This document shows positions 14,476-23,105 of a stretch of DNA of 29,784 bases, piece after piece (the stretch's first letter is position 1; each line of letters opens with the position of its first letter). The position numbers and the translations under genes are program-made. Source of the DNA: JAVKFF01 sp040226215 (GTDB lineage: Bacteria > Pseudomonadota > Alphaproteobacteria > DSM-16000 > Inquilinaceae); assembly GCA_040226215.1 (NCBI GenBank), contig JAVKFF010000083.1, positions 1 through 29,784 on the forward strand. Direction: 5' to 3'. The notes under the pieces are model-generated. The model saw only the letters and a program-made list of their open reading frames with translations. It ran no database searches and was not told the origin of the DNA.

Positions 14476-16221
14476 TCAGTCCCCGAGCGCCACGCCCTCG
14501 CGCCTCGGGTCGGCGGCGCCGAGGAGGCCGTCCTCGGTGACCTGGATGGCGTGCAGCCCGGAGTTGAGGTCGGTGACGTTGGGCTCCGGATGGCCGAGAG
14601 CCATCAAGCCCTCAGCCAGGGCCTCCGCGGCGGTGCCGGCCTCCAGGTCGGTGGTGCCGTTGCGGTTGGTGACGTGGCCGAGGGCGAGCGCGTCCTGCAG
14701 CGGCATGCCCCAGTCGAGCACGGCGATCAGCGCCTGGGCGACATAGGGAATGATACGGCTGCCGCCGGGCGAACCGATGACGAGTTCCAGGTTCCCATCG
14801 GCGTCGAGCACGATGGTCGGCGACATCGAGCTGCGCGGCCGCTTGCCGGGCTCCACCCGGTTGGCGACCGGCTGGCCGTCGCTCTCGGGCCGGAAGGAGA
14901 AGTCGGTGAGCTCGTTGTTCAGCAGGAAGCCGTGGGTCATCAACTGGGAGCCGAAGGCGCTCTCGATCGTGGTGGTGAGCGAGACGGCGTTGCCCTCGGC
15001 GTCGACGATGGAGACATGGCTGGTGCCGGGAAGCTCCAGCGAGCCGTCCGGCGCGTAGAGCCAGCCTTCCCGCATGGGCGGCTCGCCGGCGGCGGCCGGT
15101 GCCGCCATCGCCGCCTGCGGATCGATCAGGGCGGCGCGGGCGTCCATGTAGGCCTCGTCGAGCAGACCCGCCACCGGCACCGAGACGAAGTCGCTGTCGG
15201 CCATATAGAGGCCGCGATCGGCGAAGGCGAGCTTGGAGGCCTCGATGAAGAGGTGCCAGCCGGCCGGGTCGTCGGGTCCGTGGGCAGCCATGTCGAAGCG
15301 CTCGACCAGTTCGAGGATCTGGCCGACGGTCAGCGCGCCGGAGGAGGGCGGCCCCATGCCGCAGACCTCGTAGCCGCGATAGTCGTGGCAGACGGCCGGC
15401 CGCTCGATCACCTCGTATACGGCGAGGTCCGCGACCGCCAGCAGCCCGGCATTGATCTCCGAGCCCTGGACGGTGGCGGCGATGGCCTCGGCGATCTCGC
15501 CGGAATAGAAGGCCGATGGTCCCTCCGCGGCGAGGCGGGCGAGGGTGGCGGCATATTCCGGATTGTCGCGGATGTCGCCGGGCACCAGCGGCTCACCGTC
15601 GGGGAAGAAGTAGTTTCGGGCGGTATCGAAGGTCATCAGCCGTTCCGCCGTGCCGCCGGTGAGAAGGCCGGCGAGCCGGGGCGTCACCTCGAAGCCGTCC
15701 TCGGCCACGGTGATGGCGTCGGCGAACAGGCTCTCCCAGGGCAGCTCGCCCCAGCGGGCATGGGCCTCGGCCATCAGCGCGACGGTGCCGGGCGTGCCGA
15801 CGGAGCGGCCGCCGACGACGGCCTCCCAGAAGCCCATGGGCTCGCCCGCGTCGGTGAGGAAATAGGTCTCGTCCGCAGCCAGAGGCGCGGTCTCGCGGCC
15901 GTCCAGCGTGGTGACCCGGCCGCTCTCGGCGTCGAAGTAGACGAGAAAGGCGCCGCCGCCGATGCCGCTCGACTGCGGTTCGACCAGGCCCAGCATCATC
16001 TGCACCGCGACCATGGCGTCGACGGCAGAGCCGCCTTCCGCCAATACGCGGTAGCCGGCCTGCGCGGCCAGCGGGTTTGCCGCGGCGACCATGTGGCGCT
16101 GGGCGATGGCGGCGGTGTTCGCCTGGGTGCCGGTGGCGGCCTCGGGCGCCGGCCGGTCCTGGGCAAGCGCGGCATGGCTGAGGGCGAGAGCCGCCGTGGA
16201 GGCGTAAAGAAGCGCTTTCAT
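14476..16221 (-). CDS. ggt: Gamma-glutamyltranspeptidase precursor
   Basis: The ATG at 16221, 9 bp after AAGGAG, gives 581 residues with a Sec signal peptide (residues 1-20, cut near ALA-QD), so the enzyme is periplasmic. The autoprocessing nucleophile is Thr400 in PGTSHVSIVD, which divides large and small subunits. Arg109 in GRET binds the substrate carboxylate, and PSSG (292-295) and GSPGGS (483-488) are conserved. Upstream in-frame codons to 16359 would bury the signal peptide and are rejected. It cleaves or transfers gamma-glutamyl groups from glutathione and other gamma-glutamyl compounds. Its relation to the nearby gamma-glutamylputrescine genes is only suggestive. The 200-bp gap upstream shows nothing clear. 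Confidence 0.92.
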   Translation of the reverse strand: MKALLYASTAALALSHAALAQDRPAPEAATGTQANTAAIAQRHMVAAANPLAAQAGYRVLAEGGSAVDAMVAVQMMLGLVEPQSSGIGGGAFLVYFDAESGRVTTLDGRETAPLAADETYFLTDAGEPMGFWEAVVGGRSVGTPGTVALMAEAHARWGELPWESLFADAITVAEDGFEVTPRLAGLLTGGTAERLMTFDTARNYFFPDGEPLVPGDIRDNPEYAATLARLAAEGPSAFYSGEIAEAIAATVQGSEINAGLLAVADLAVYEVIERPAVCHDYRGYEVCGMGPPSSGALTVGQILELVERFDMAAHGPDDPAGWHLFIEASKLAFADRGLYMADSDFVSVPVAGLLDEAYMDARAALIDPQAAMAAPAAAGEPPMREGWLYAPDGSLELPGTSHVSIVDAEGNAVSLTTTIESAFGSQLMTHGFLLNNELTDFSFRPESDGQPVANRVEPGKRPRSSMSPTIVLDADGNLELVIGSPGGSRIIPYVAQALIAVLDWGMPLQDALALGHVTNRNGTTDLEAGTAAEALAEGLMALGHPEPNVTDLNSGLHAIQVTEDGLLGAADPRREGVALGD

Positions 16222-16421
16222 GGGGGAGGTCTCCTTCGATCGAGGGTGCCTTGGCGGGAGGCCGGGGGCGGGAAGCCGGGGGACGACCCAGGCACCTCTT
16301 CGGGGTGTCGTGGACCCGGTGATGGTCGACCCAAAGTGGCGCCGCGGCAAGTCCCCCATGCGGGCATGGCGGCGCGGACATGGCAGCCCTGCAGCCGCCC
16401 GCCCTGGTCGCTGTCGGACGG

Positions 16422-16994
16422 TCAGGAGCCGGCGCCGAAATGGCGCACGAGATAGGTCAGCGCCGTGGACCGGTCCTCCGGCGTCATCGGGTTCATGCCC
16501 TGGGTCTCGACCATCCAGTCCAGGGTGTAGTCCCAGCGCGCTTCGGTCATGTGCTGCATGGTGAAGGTCGCCGCCGAGTGGCAGACCGTGCAGGCGTAGT
16601 AGACGACGTCCACGCCCTCGGTGTCGGGCAGGCCGAACTCGGGGTGCAGGTCGGCGGTGGCGGCCGGCGCGTTCGCGCCCACGGGACGCGGTGCGAGCGG
16701 ATTGTACCCCCCGCCGGGTGCCAGCGGGTTGTAGCCGCCACCAGCGGAGGGGGCGAGCGGGTTGGCGGGGCCCCGTGTGGCCGCGGCGCTGGCCGCCGCC
16801 TCGGCCGCCTGCTGGGCCGCCGCCTGGGCCTCGGCGAGACGGGTCTGCTCGGCCCGGCGCTCGGCGGATTGCTGTTGAGCCTGGACGAGTCCGGCCTGCC
16901 AGCGGTCATGGGCCTGGCGGGCGAGCAGGAACCCGCCGGCGCCGATGCCGGCCATGACCGCGAAGGCGGCGATGAAGAGAAGGGTGTGTCGCAT
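16422..16994 (-). CDS. Membrane-anchored cytochrome c, probable electron acceptor of the sulfite dehydrogenase
   Basis: The ATG at 16994 gives 190 residues. An N-terminal hydrophobic anchor (about 4-24) is followed by an Ala/Gln/Glu-rich helical stretch (about 36-74). A linker with three NPLAP repeats separated by Gly/Tyr (78-103) comes next. A small cytochrome domain has the heme motif CTVCH at 135-139 and a probable axial Met in MNPM (167-170). It lies 115 bp after the molybdoenzyme gene on the same strand, matching the SorAB-type arrangement of enzyme plus cytochrome subunit. The long coiled linker is unusual for SorB-like subunits (about 80-100 aa) and would hold the heme domain away from the membrane. 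Confidence 0.75.
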   Translation of the reverse strand: MRHTLLFIAAFAVMAGIGAGGFLLARQAHDRWQAGLVQAQQQSAERRAEQTRLAEAQAAAQQAAEAAASAAATRGPANPLAPSAGGGYNPLAPGGGYNPLAPRPVGANAPAATADLHPEFGLPDTEGVDVVYYACTVCHSAATFTMQHMTEARWDYTLDWMVETQGMNPMTPEDRSTALTYLVRHFGAGS

Positions 16995-17109
16995 GGCTGT
17001 CAGGATCGGTGGCGGCTCGGCGGTGAATTTGCGGGGTGGATGGGAATGGCCGGCGTCACCGCCGGCCATCCATCGCGCCCCCTCTCCCACAAGGCGGCGG
17101 TGTGCCGCC

Positions 17110-18456
17110 TCAGGCCGCGAACACGGCGATGCGGTGGATCATGTTGTTGCCGTAGCCGCGCGGGTTCCAACCCGGCACCACCGGCGGCTGGGACCGGCCC
17201 TGATCGTCCGTCGCGCGGGCCCAGACCTCGTAGTATCCGGGCTCCGGCACGGTGATGTCGGCCCGCCAGCGCTGCCAGGCATAGCGGTTGGGCGGGCTGT
17301 CGAGCGCCGCTTCCTGCCAGGTGGCGCCGAAATCGATCGAAGTGTGCATGGCGGCGACCGTGTCGTCGCCGGCCCAGGCATGGCCGCGCACCTCGAACGC
17401 CTCGCCGACCAGTACGCCCGCCCCGGTTTCCGGGAAGGTGATGAGCGACTTCACCGGCATCGACTGCATCACCTCCATGTCTTCCGGCGGGACCTCGGTG
17501 CCCGGCGCGACCGGGTTGCGCGGCAGCCGGTAGGACATGCCGGTCATGCCGCGGCCGTCATGCTCCTGGTCGCGGACCCAGATCCGGGTCAGCCATTTCT
17601 GCGAGCACGATCCGGGCCAGCCCGGCACCACCAGGCGCAGCGGGAAGCCGTGCAGGGCGGGGATGTCGGCGCCGTTCATGGCGAAGGCGACGAGGGTGTG
17701 TTCCTCCATCGCCTTGTCGATCGGCACGCCGCGGCTGAGCGCGACCTGCGCGGGATCGCCGGACGGGTGCGTGTCGTTGCCGAAATGGCCGGTATAGACG
17801 GCGCTGGAGCGCAGGCCGGCCGCGTTCAGAAGATCGCGCAGGCGCACGCCGGTCCATTCCGGATTGCCCACCGCGCCGAAGGTCCACTGGTTGCCCGAGG
17901 CGCCGGGCTGGAAGAAGGCGCGGCCATTGCCGCCGCATTCAAGCTGCAGGGCGTAGGTCACGCTCTCGAAGTCGCTGCGCAACTGGTCGAGGGTGAGTTC
18001 CAGCGGGTTGTCGACCTCGCCATCGATGGTCAGCGTCCAGCCGCTGGCGTCGCCGTCGATGGCGTGCTGCGGGGTGATGCCGTTGTTGCGCACGAAAAGC
18101 CGATTGGCCGGGGTAATGTCGTCATCGAGCAGGTGCGGCGGTGTCTCGGCATTGACCGGCCGGTCGTTGAGGAGGATCAGTCCGTCCTTCGTCTCCATCA
18201 GCACGAGATCGTCGCTCTGGGCCAGCGCGACGGGGATCAGGCCGGAGGGCATCGATCGGTGGAAGGGGATCGCCGCCCCGACCGTGGCACCCATGGCCGC
18301 CAGGCCGGCGCCGCGCAGGAAGCCCCGGCGATCGGCATGGGGGACGCGGCCGAACAGGCGCCGGTCCGCGGCGGCGGCATCCTCGGCATAGAGCGCGTTC
18401 AGGCCGCGGGTCTCCTCGGCGCTGATGGAATCGTCGGATCGATGATCATCGGGCAT
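17110..18456 (-). CDS. Tat-exported sulfite oxidase-family molybdopterin oxidoreductase
   Basis: The ATG at 18456 follows GGGAGGA by 6 bp and gives 448 residues. A Tat signal with DRRGFLRG at 42-49 and a hydrophobic core to about 80 (VALAQ) predicts export of the folded, Moco-loaded enzyme. The Moco-ligating cysteine is Cys174 in LECGGNGRAFF, and GFPLRLVVPGWPGS is the conserved sulfite-oxidase segment. A C-terminal dimerisation domain follows (VRGHAWAGDD, then WARATDDQGRSQP). The fold and neighbouring cytochrome fit a periplasmic sulfite dehydrogenase of the SorA/SoxC kind. Other sulfoxide or sulfur substrates are possible. The Tat signal is preceded by an unusually long N-region of about 40 residues. 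Confidence 0.88.
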   Translation of the reverse strand: MPDDHRSDDSISAEETRGLNALYAEDAAAADRRLFGRVPHADRRGFLRGAGLAAMGATVGAAIPFHRSMPSGLIPVALAQSDDLVLMETKDGLILLNDRPVNAETPPHLLDDDITPANRLFVRNNGITPQHAIDGDASGWTLTIDGEVDNPLELTLDQLRSDFESVTYALQLECGGNGRAFFQPGASGNQWTFGAVGNPEWTGVRLRDLLNAAGLRSSAVYTGHFGNDTHPSGDPAQVALSRGVPIDKAMEEHTLVAFAMNGADIPALHGFPLRLVVPGWPGSCSQKWLTRIWVRDQEHDGRGMTGMSYRLPRNPVAPGTEVPPEDMEVMQSMPVKSLITFPETGAGVLVGEAFEVRGHAWAGDDTVAAMHTSIDFGATWQEAALDSPPNRYAWQRWRADITVPEPGYYEVWARATDDQGRSQPPVVPGWNPRGYGNNMIHRIAVFAA

Positions 18457-18516
18457 GCTGCGTCCTCCCATGGCGGCGGTGTCGGCGAGGCGCAACGAGG
18501 CGTCCGGCGGTCCGCT

Positions 18517-18571
18517 CTCATTTCACGGTGAATGAGTGTAATATCGTAATGTTGCGGAAGGTTGTGCGCAA
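18517..18571 (-). promoter_or_regulatory. Possible promoter and palindrome upstream of the sulfite oxidase gene
   Basis: On the minus strand TTGCGC (18571-18566) and TACGAT (18548-18543) are 17 bp apart. Just downstream, at 18536-18517, lies an inverted repeat with arms CTCATT and AATGAG, plus CAC and GTG inside with a one-base bulge. A repressor or activator site at the transcription start is possible. The rest of the 312-bp gap 18457-18768 shows nothing clear. Confidence 0.35.
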
Positions 18572-18768
18572 TTGGGAATCGTCGTCGACGCACGACAATT
18601 CGCGTTGCGGCTGATGGCTGGCGACCGATTGTCCGGCGACATTCGCGGTGCTTGCCGGGCGAACGAGGGAAGCCTAGTCTGCCGACCAAATCGGGAGGCC
18701 CGGCCCGGTCCGCTCTTCACCTGACGGAAACCGGCCGGCTCCGCCGCGTCACTGCGAGGTTCTAGACG

Positions 18769-20112
18769 ATGGACGATACGCCCCGCGGCCTGGTCCGGCC
18801 GATGCCCAACAATCTCGAAGCCTTCTGGATGCCGTTCACCGCGAACCGGCAGTTCAAGAAGGCGCCGCGCATGCTGGTCGACGCGGAGGGCATGTACTAC
18901 ACCAATATCGAGGGCGAGAAGGTCCTCGACAGCTCCGCCGGGCTGTGGTGCGTCAACTGCGGCCATAAGGCGCCCCGGGTGCAGGAGGCGATCGCTCAGC
19001 AGGCCAAGGAGCTGGACTACGCGCCGGCCTTCCAGATGGGCCATCCGCGCGCCTTCGAGTTGGCCGCCCGCCTGGCGACGCTGATGCCGGGCGATCTCGA
19101 CCACGTGTTCTTCACCAATTCCGGGTCGGAGTCGGTCGACACGGCGCTGAAGATCGCCATCGCCTACCACCGGGTGCGCGGCGAGGGCCAGCGCACGCGC
19201 CTGATCGGCCGCGAGAAGGGCTATCACGGCGTCGGCTTCGGTGGCATCTCGGTCGGCGGCATCGTCAACAACCGCAAGTTCTTCGGCACGCTGCTGACCG
19301 GCGTCGACCATCTTCGCCATACCCACGACCTGGAGCATCAGGCCTTCAGCCGCGGACAGCCGGACTACGGCGCGCATTTCGCCGACGAGCTGGAGCGCAT
19401 CTGCGCGCTGCACGACCCCTCGACCATCGCCGCAGTGATCGTCGAGCCCTTCGCCGGCTCGGCCGGCGTGATCATCCCGCCCAAGGGCTATCTGGAGAAG
19501 CTGCGGGCGATCTGCGACAAGCACGGCATCCTGTTGATCTTCGACGAGGTGATCACCGGCTTCGGGCGTCTCGGCTCCTCCTTCGCGACCGAGTATTTCG
19601 GCATCCAGCCGGACCTGGTGACGACGGCCAAGGGCCTGACCAACGGCGCCGTGCCGATGGGTGCCGTGTTCGCCCGCAAGGGCATCTACGACGCCTTCAT
19701 GGACAACGCGCCAGAGAACGCCATCGAGCTGTTCCACGGCTATACGTACTCCGCCCACCCGCTGGCCTGCGCGGCGGCGCATGGCGCGCTCGACACCTAT
19801 GCCGAGGAGGGGCTGTTCGAGCGGGCGGCGGAACTGGCGCCCTATTGGGAGGATGCCCTGCATTCGCTCAAGGGCACCCGCCACGTCATCGACGTCCGCA
19901 ATCTGGGCATGGTCGGCGCGGTGGAGCTGGAGCCCTATCCGGGCAAGCCGACCAAGCGCGCCTTCGAGCTGTTCCTGGAGCTCTACAAGCGCGGCATCCT
20001 GATCCGCACGACGGCGGACATCGTCGCCCTGACGCCGCCCCTGATCGTGGAGAAGGAACAGATCGACCAGATCGTTGACGGTCTCGCCACGGTGCTGCCG
20101 ACGATCGAGTGA
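18769..20112 (+). CDS. bauA: Omega-amino acid:pyruvate aminotransferase (beta-alanine/polyamine type)
   Basis: The 447-residue protein is a class III aminotransferase. N-terminal WMPFTANRQFKKAPR and DSSAGLWCVNCGH closely resemble Pseudomonas beta-alanine:pyruvate transaminases. The PLP lysine is Lys288 in TTAKGLTNG; FFTNSGSESVDTALK is the cofactor-phosphate region; FDEVITGFGR holds the conserved Asp. Such enzymes move the terminal amino group of beta-alanine, GABA or diamines to pyruvate. Position beside PuuA/PuuB-like and Pot genes favours a role in polyamine or omega-amino-acid use. A small zinc-ribbon gene begins one base after its stop. Confidence 0.88.
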   Translation: MDDTPRGLVRPMPNNLEAFWMPFTANRQFKKAPRMLVDAEGMYYTNIEGEKVLDSSAGLWCVNCGHKAPRVQEAIAQQAKELDYAPAFQMGHPRAFELAARLATLMPGDLDHVFFTNSGSESVDTALKIAIAYHRVRGEGQRTRLIGREKGYHGVGFGGISVGGIVNNRKFFGTLLTGVDHLRHTHDLEHQAFSRGQPDYGAHFADELERICALHDPSTIAAVIVEPFAGSAGVIIPPKGYLEKLRAICDKHGILLIFDEVITGFGRLGSSFATEYFGIQPDLVTTAKGLTNGAVPMGAVFARKGIYDAFMDNAPENAIELFHGYTYSAHPLACAAAHGALDTYAEEGLFERAAELAPYWEDALHSLKGTRHVIDVRNLGMVGAVELEPYPGKPTKRAFELFLELYKRGILIRTTADIVALTPPLIVEKEQIDQIVDGLATVLPTIE

Positions 20113-20113
20113 G

Positions 20114-20317
20114 GTGGCGGAAGCACCCAAACCCGCCCTGAGGGTCGAGCGGCGCACGGAAGGCGGCTTTCTGTTGCGCTGCGCGGCCGGCCATGCCTTC
20201 CTGCGCCAGCTCGCCGGGCCGACGGTGGAGTGCCCGATCTGCGGCCAGACCGCCGACGCGGCCGATCTCGTGATGCGCTACTACGCCGAGGAACGGCCCG
20301 CGCGGCCGGCGGGCTAG
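20114..20317 (+). CDS. Small zinc-ribbon-like protein
   Basis: The GTG at 20114, one base after the aminotransferase stop, gives 67 residues; the frame is open further upstream but lies within that gene. Cys23, His27, Cys40 and Cys43 (LRCAAGH, then CPICGQ) form a likely single zinc site. The protein is soluble with no other motif recognised. Close coupling suggests co-translation with the aminotransferase. Its stop overlaps the stop of the convergent PuuB-like gene in CTAG. Function is unknown; it may be translated or be a chance frame, but the cysteine pattern favours a real gene. Confidence 0.6.
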   Translation: MAEAPKPALRVERRTEGGFLLRCAAGHAFLRQLAGPTVECPICGQTADAADLVMRYYAEERPARPAG

Positions 20318-21603
20318 AGCCGGTCCTTCAGCCGGTACCAGGCCATGGCCAGCACCAGCAGCGGCATGCGGAACAGGCGACCGCCCGGGAAGGGCCGGTG
20401 CCGGATCGCCGCGAAGACGTCGAAGCGCCCGGCCTGGCCCGCCACCGCCTCCGCCATGACGCGGCCGGCCATGCCGGTCAGCGCCACGCCGTGGCCGCTG
20501 AAGCCTTGCGCGAAATAGACCGTCGGGGTGAGCCGGCCGAGATGCGGCAGGCGGTTGATGGTGATCGCCACGTTGCCGCCCCAGCAATAGTCGATGCCGG
20601 TATCGGCGAGGCTGGGGAAGAGGTCGGTCATGGACTTCTTCAATAGGGCCGCCAGACCCGGACGGTGATAGCCCGAATAGCTGACCCGGCCGCCGAACAG
20701 CATGCGGTGGTCGGATGACAGGCGGTAGTAGTTCAGCACGAAGTTGACGTCGGCGATGGCGAAGCCCGAGGGGATCAGCGCGGCGGCGCGCTCCGCCGCC
20801 AGCTCCTCGGTGGCGATGATGTAGGTCGCCACGGGCATCACCCGGCTGCGCACCTGGCGGGAGACAGCGGGCGAGAGGCCGGGCAGGTAGGCGTTCCCGG
20901 CGAGGATGACGTGGTCCGCCGTGACCGTGCCCCGGGCGGTCGCCAGCCGGTTGGGCGATCCCGTGTCGAGCCGCGTGACCTCGGTCTCCTCGTAGATCGC
21001 GGCACCGGCGTCGCGCGCCGCGCGGGCGAGGCCAAGGGCGTATTTCAGCGGGTGCAGCTGGCCGCTGCCGCTGTCGATGACGGCGCCGTAATAGCGGTTT
21101 GTGTTGACCAGTTTCGGCACGTCCTTGGCGCCGACCAGATGGGCCTGGGTGTAGCCGAGCTCGTGCCATTCCTCGAGCGACGCCTTTAGGTCCTCGACAT
21201 GGGACTGCTTGGCCGCGGCGAAGACGTAGCCCGGCTTCAGCTCGCAATCGATGCGGTGGCGGGCGACGCGCTCGTGGATCAGGCCCTTGGCCTCCTCGTT
21301 CATCGCCCACAGCTCGCGCGCCGCCTCGCGGCCGACCATCCGGGCGATGGTGGACATCTCCTTGTTGTAGCCGGTGACGATCTGGCCGCCATTGCGGCCC
21401 GAGGCGCCCCAGCCGGCATAGTGGCTCTCCAGCACGGCGACGCGGAGCCCGCGGGCGGCCAGCTCGAGCGCGGCGGACAGGCCGGTGAAGCCGGCACCGA
21501 CGATCGCGACGTCGACACGGGCGTCGCCGTCGAGCACGTCGTAGCGCTGCGCGACCGGGGCGGTCGCGGCATACCAGGAGGGGGCGTGGGGCAGGGCGGT
21601 CAT
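20314..21603 (-). CDS. puuB: Gamma-glutamylputrescine oxidase (PuuB-like)
   Basis: The 429-residue FAD enzyme has GAGFTG at 36-41 and GASGRNGGQIVTGYN at 66-80, very like E. coli PuuB (GASGRNGGQIV). The middle region includes GQLHPLKYALGLA and the C-terminal FAD contact is in FSGHGVALTG. It would oxidise gamma-glutamylputrescine to the aldehyde with H2O2 and ammonia release. It is divergent from the PuuA-like gene (141 bp between starts) and convergent with the zinc-ribbon gene, overlapping it by four bases. No signal peptide is seen. Confidence 0.85.
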   Translation of the reverse strand: MTALPHAPSWYAATAPVAQRYDVLDGDARVDVAIVGAGFTGLSAALELAARGLRVAVLESHYAGWGASGRNGGQIVTGYNKEMSTIARMVGREAARELWAMNEEAKGLIHERVARHRIDCELKPGYVFAAAKQSHVEDLKASLEEWHELGYTQAHLVGAKDVPKLVNTNRYYGAVIDSGSGQLHPLKYALGLARAARDAGAAIYEETEVTRLDTGSPNRLATARGTVTADHVILAGNAYLPGLSPAVSRQVRSRVMPVATYIIATEELAAERAAALIPSGFAIADVNFVLNYYRLSSDHRMLFGGRVSYSGYHRPGLAALLKKSMTDLFPSLADTGIDYCWGGNVAITINRLPHLGRLTPTVYFAQGFSGHGVALTGMAGRVMAEAVAGQAGRFDVFAAIRHRPFPGGRLFRMPLLVLAMAWYRLKDRL

Positions 21604-21744
21604 GGCTGTTCTGGTTTGGCGTATGGGCGGTGGTGCGTCGCCGGTGGGTCGTGCGGGCGCGGAAATCCGTTGCCGAACCCCCTAGGCGACTCCCCGCGCG
21701 GCACGCTATCTAGGATGAATAGCAATGACCGCCGGGTGCACTCC

Positions 21745-23088
21745 ATGAGTTTGTTCGAGGACTTCATCCAGAAATACGGGATCACCGAGGTCGAGTGCAT
21801 CGTGCCGGACATGAACGGCATCGCCCGCGGCAAGATTCTGCCCGACGACAAGTTCCTCAAGGGCCTGAAGACGCGCGGCATGCGCATCCCGGAATCCATC
21901 TTCGTGCAGACCGTGACCGGCGACTATCCGGACGACGAGCCGGTGACCAATGACGAGACGATCGACGTCTACATGAAGCCGGACAGCGGCAGCCTGCGCA
22001 CCGTGCCCTGGTATGACGAACCGACCGCGCAGGTGATCTGCGACGTGGAGTATGCCGACGGATCGCCCGTCGACATCTCCTCGCGCTACGTGCTGAAGCG
22101 GGTGGTCGAGCGTTACCGCGAGCGCGGCTGGACGCCCATCGTGGCGCCGGAGCTGGAGTTCTATCTGGTCGCCAAGAACACCGACGCCGACTATCCGCTG
22201 ACACCGCCGATCGGCCGCTCCGGCCGGCCGGAGACGGGCCGCCAGGCCTATGGCATCGACGCGGTCAACGAGTTCGATCCGATCTTCGAGAAGATGTACG
22301 ACTATTGCGAGACCATGGGTCTCGACGTCGACACGCTCTCCCACGAGGCCGGGGCGGCGCAGATCGAGCTGAACTTCAACCATGGCGACCCGATCGACCT
22401 CGCCGACCAGGTGCTGATCTTCAAGCGCACGATCCGCGAGGCGGCCCTGCAGGCCGGCGTCTACGCCACCTTCATGGCCAAGCCGATGCAGTTCGAGCCG
22501 GGAAGCGCCATGCATCTGCACCAGTCGGTCGTCGACAGCAAGACAGGCCGCAACATCTTCACCGACGAGGACGGCTCGGAATCCAAGCTCTTCCGGGGTT
22601 ATATCGGCGGGCTGCAGAAGCTGGTGCCGGCGGCGATGCCGCTGTTCGCGCCGAACGTCAACTCCTATCGCCGCCTCGATCCGGAGAGCGACGCGCCGAT
22701 CAACGTGCACTGGGGCTACGACAACCGCACCACCGGCTTCCGCGTGCCGGTCTCCGAGCCCGAGGCGCGTCGGGTCGAGAACCGGGTGGCCGGGGCGGAC
22801 GCCAACCCCTACCTGATGATGGCGGCCTCGCTCGCCTGCGGCTTCGTCGGCATGACCCAGGGATTGAACGCGACGCCGCCAACCAGGGGCTCGGCCAAGC
22901 GCCTCGCCTTCACCCTGCCGCGGCACATCTACGACGCCCTGTCGAAGTTCAACGCCTCCAAGCCGCTGCGCGAGGTTCTGGGCGACCGCTTCGTGGACGC
23001 CGTCTGGTACGTCAAGCACACCGAGTTCGACGCCTATCACAAGGTGATCTCGAGCTGGGAGCGCGAGAACCTCCTGCTCAACGTCTGA
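21745..23088 (+). CDS. puuA: Glutamine synthetase-family gamma-glutamylputrescine synthetase (PuuA-like)
   Basis: The ATG at 21745 gives 447 residues; an ATG at 21715 would add ten, and no ribosome site decides clearly. Glutamine-synthetase active-site motifs are present: ELEFYL with Glu136/Glu138, HEAGAAQIELNF, MHLHQS with His257/His259, and NRVAGADANPYL near 345-357. The N-terminal VECIVPDMNGIARGK segment is typical of PuuA/SpuI-type enzymes rather than GlnA, and the adenylylation loop of GlnA is not seen. It would join glutamate to putrescine with ATP, the first step of the Puu pathway, next to the divergent PuuB-like gene. Substrate could also be spermidine or another monoamine. Confidence 0.85.
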   Translation: MSLFEDFIQKYGITEVECIVPDMNGIARGKILPDDKFLKGLKTRGMRIPESIFVQTVTGDYPDDEPVTNDETIDVYMKPDSGSLRTVPWYDEPTAQVICDVEYADGSPVDISSRYVLKRVVERYRERGWTPIVAPELEFYLVAKNTDADYPLTPPIGRSGRPETGRQAYGIDAVNEFDPIFEKMYDYCETMGLDVDTLSHEAGAAQIELNFNHGDPIDLADQVLIFKRTIREAALQAGVYATFMAKPMQFEPGSAMHLHQSVVDSKTGRNIFTDEDGSESKLFRGYIGGLQKLVPAAMPLFAPNVNSYRRLDPESDAPINVHWGYDNRTTGFRVPVSEPEARRVENRVAGADANPYLMMAASLACGFVGMTQGLNATPPTRGSAKRLAFTLPRHIYDALSKFNASKPLREVLGDRFVDAVWYVKHTEFDAYHKVISSWERENLLLNV

Positions 23089-23105
23089 GGCTTGCGAGCC
23101 CGCGT

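Noticed and set aside
16222..16359. 46-residue N-terminal extension of gamma-glutamyltranspeptidase
   Set aside because: It would bury a clear signal peptide, and AAGGAG lies just before the ATG at 16221.
21199..21744. Extension of the PuuA-like gene upstream of 21745
   Set aside because: It is antisense to the PuuB-like gene and lacks family similarity; only the ATG at 21715 is a real alternative.
21745..23088. Primary glutamine synthetase GlnA
   Set aside because: The N-terminal VECIVPDMNGIARGK pattern and the divergent PuuB-like neighbour fit a PuuA-type enzyme, and no adenylylation loop is seen.
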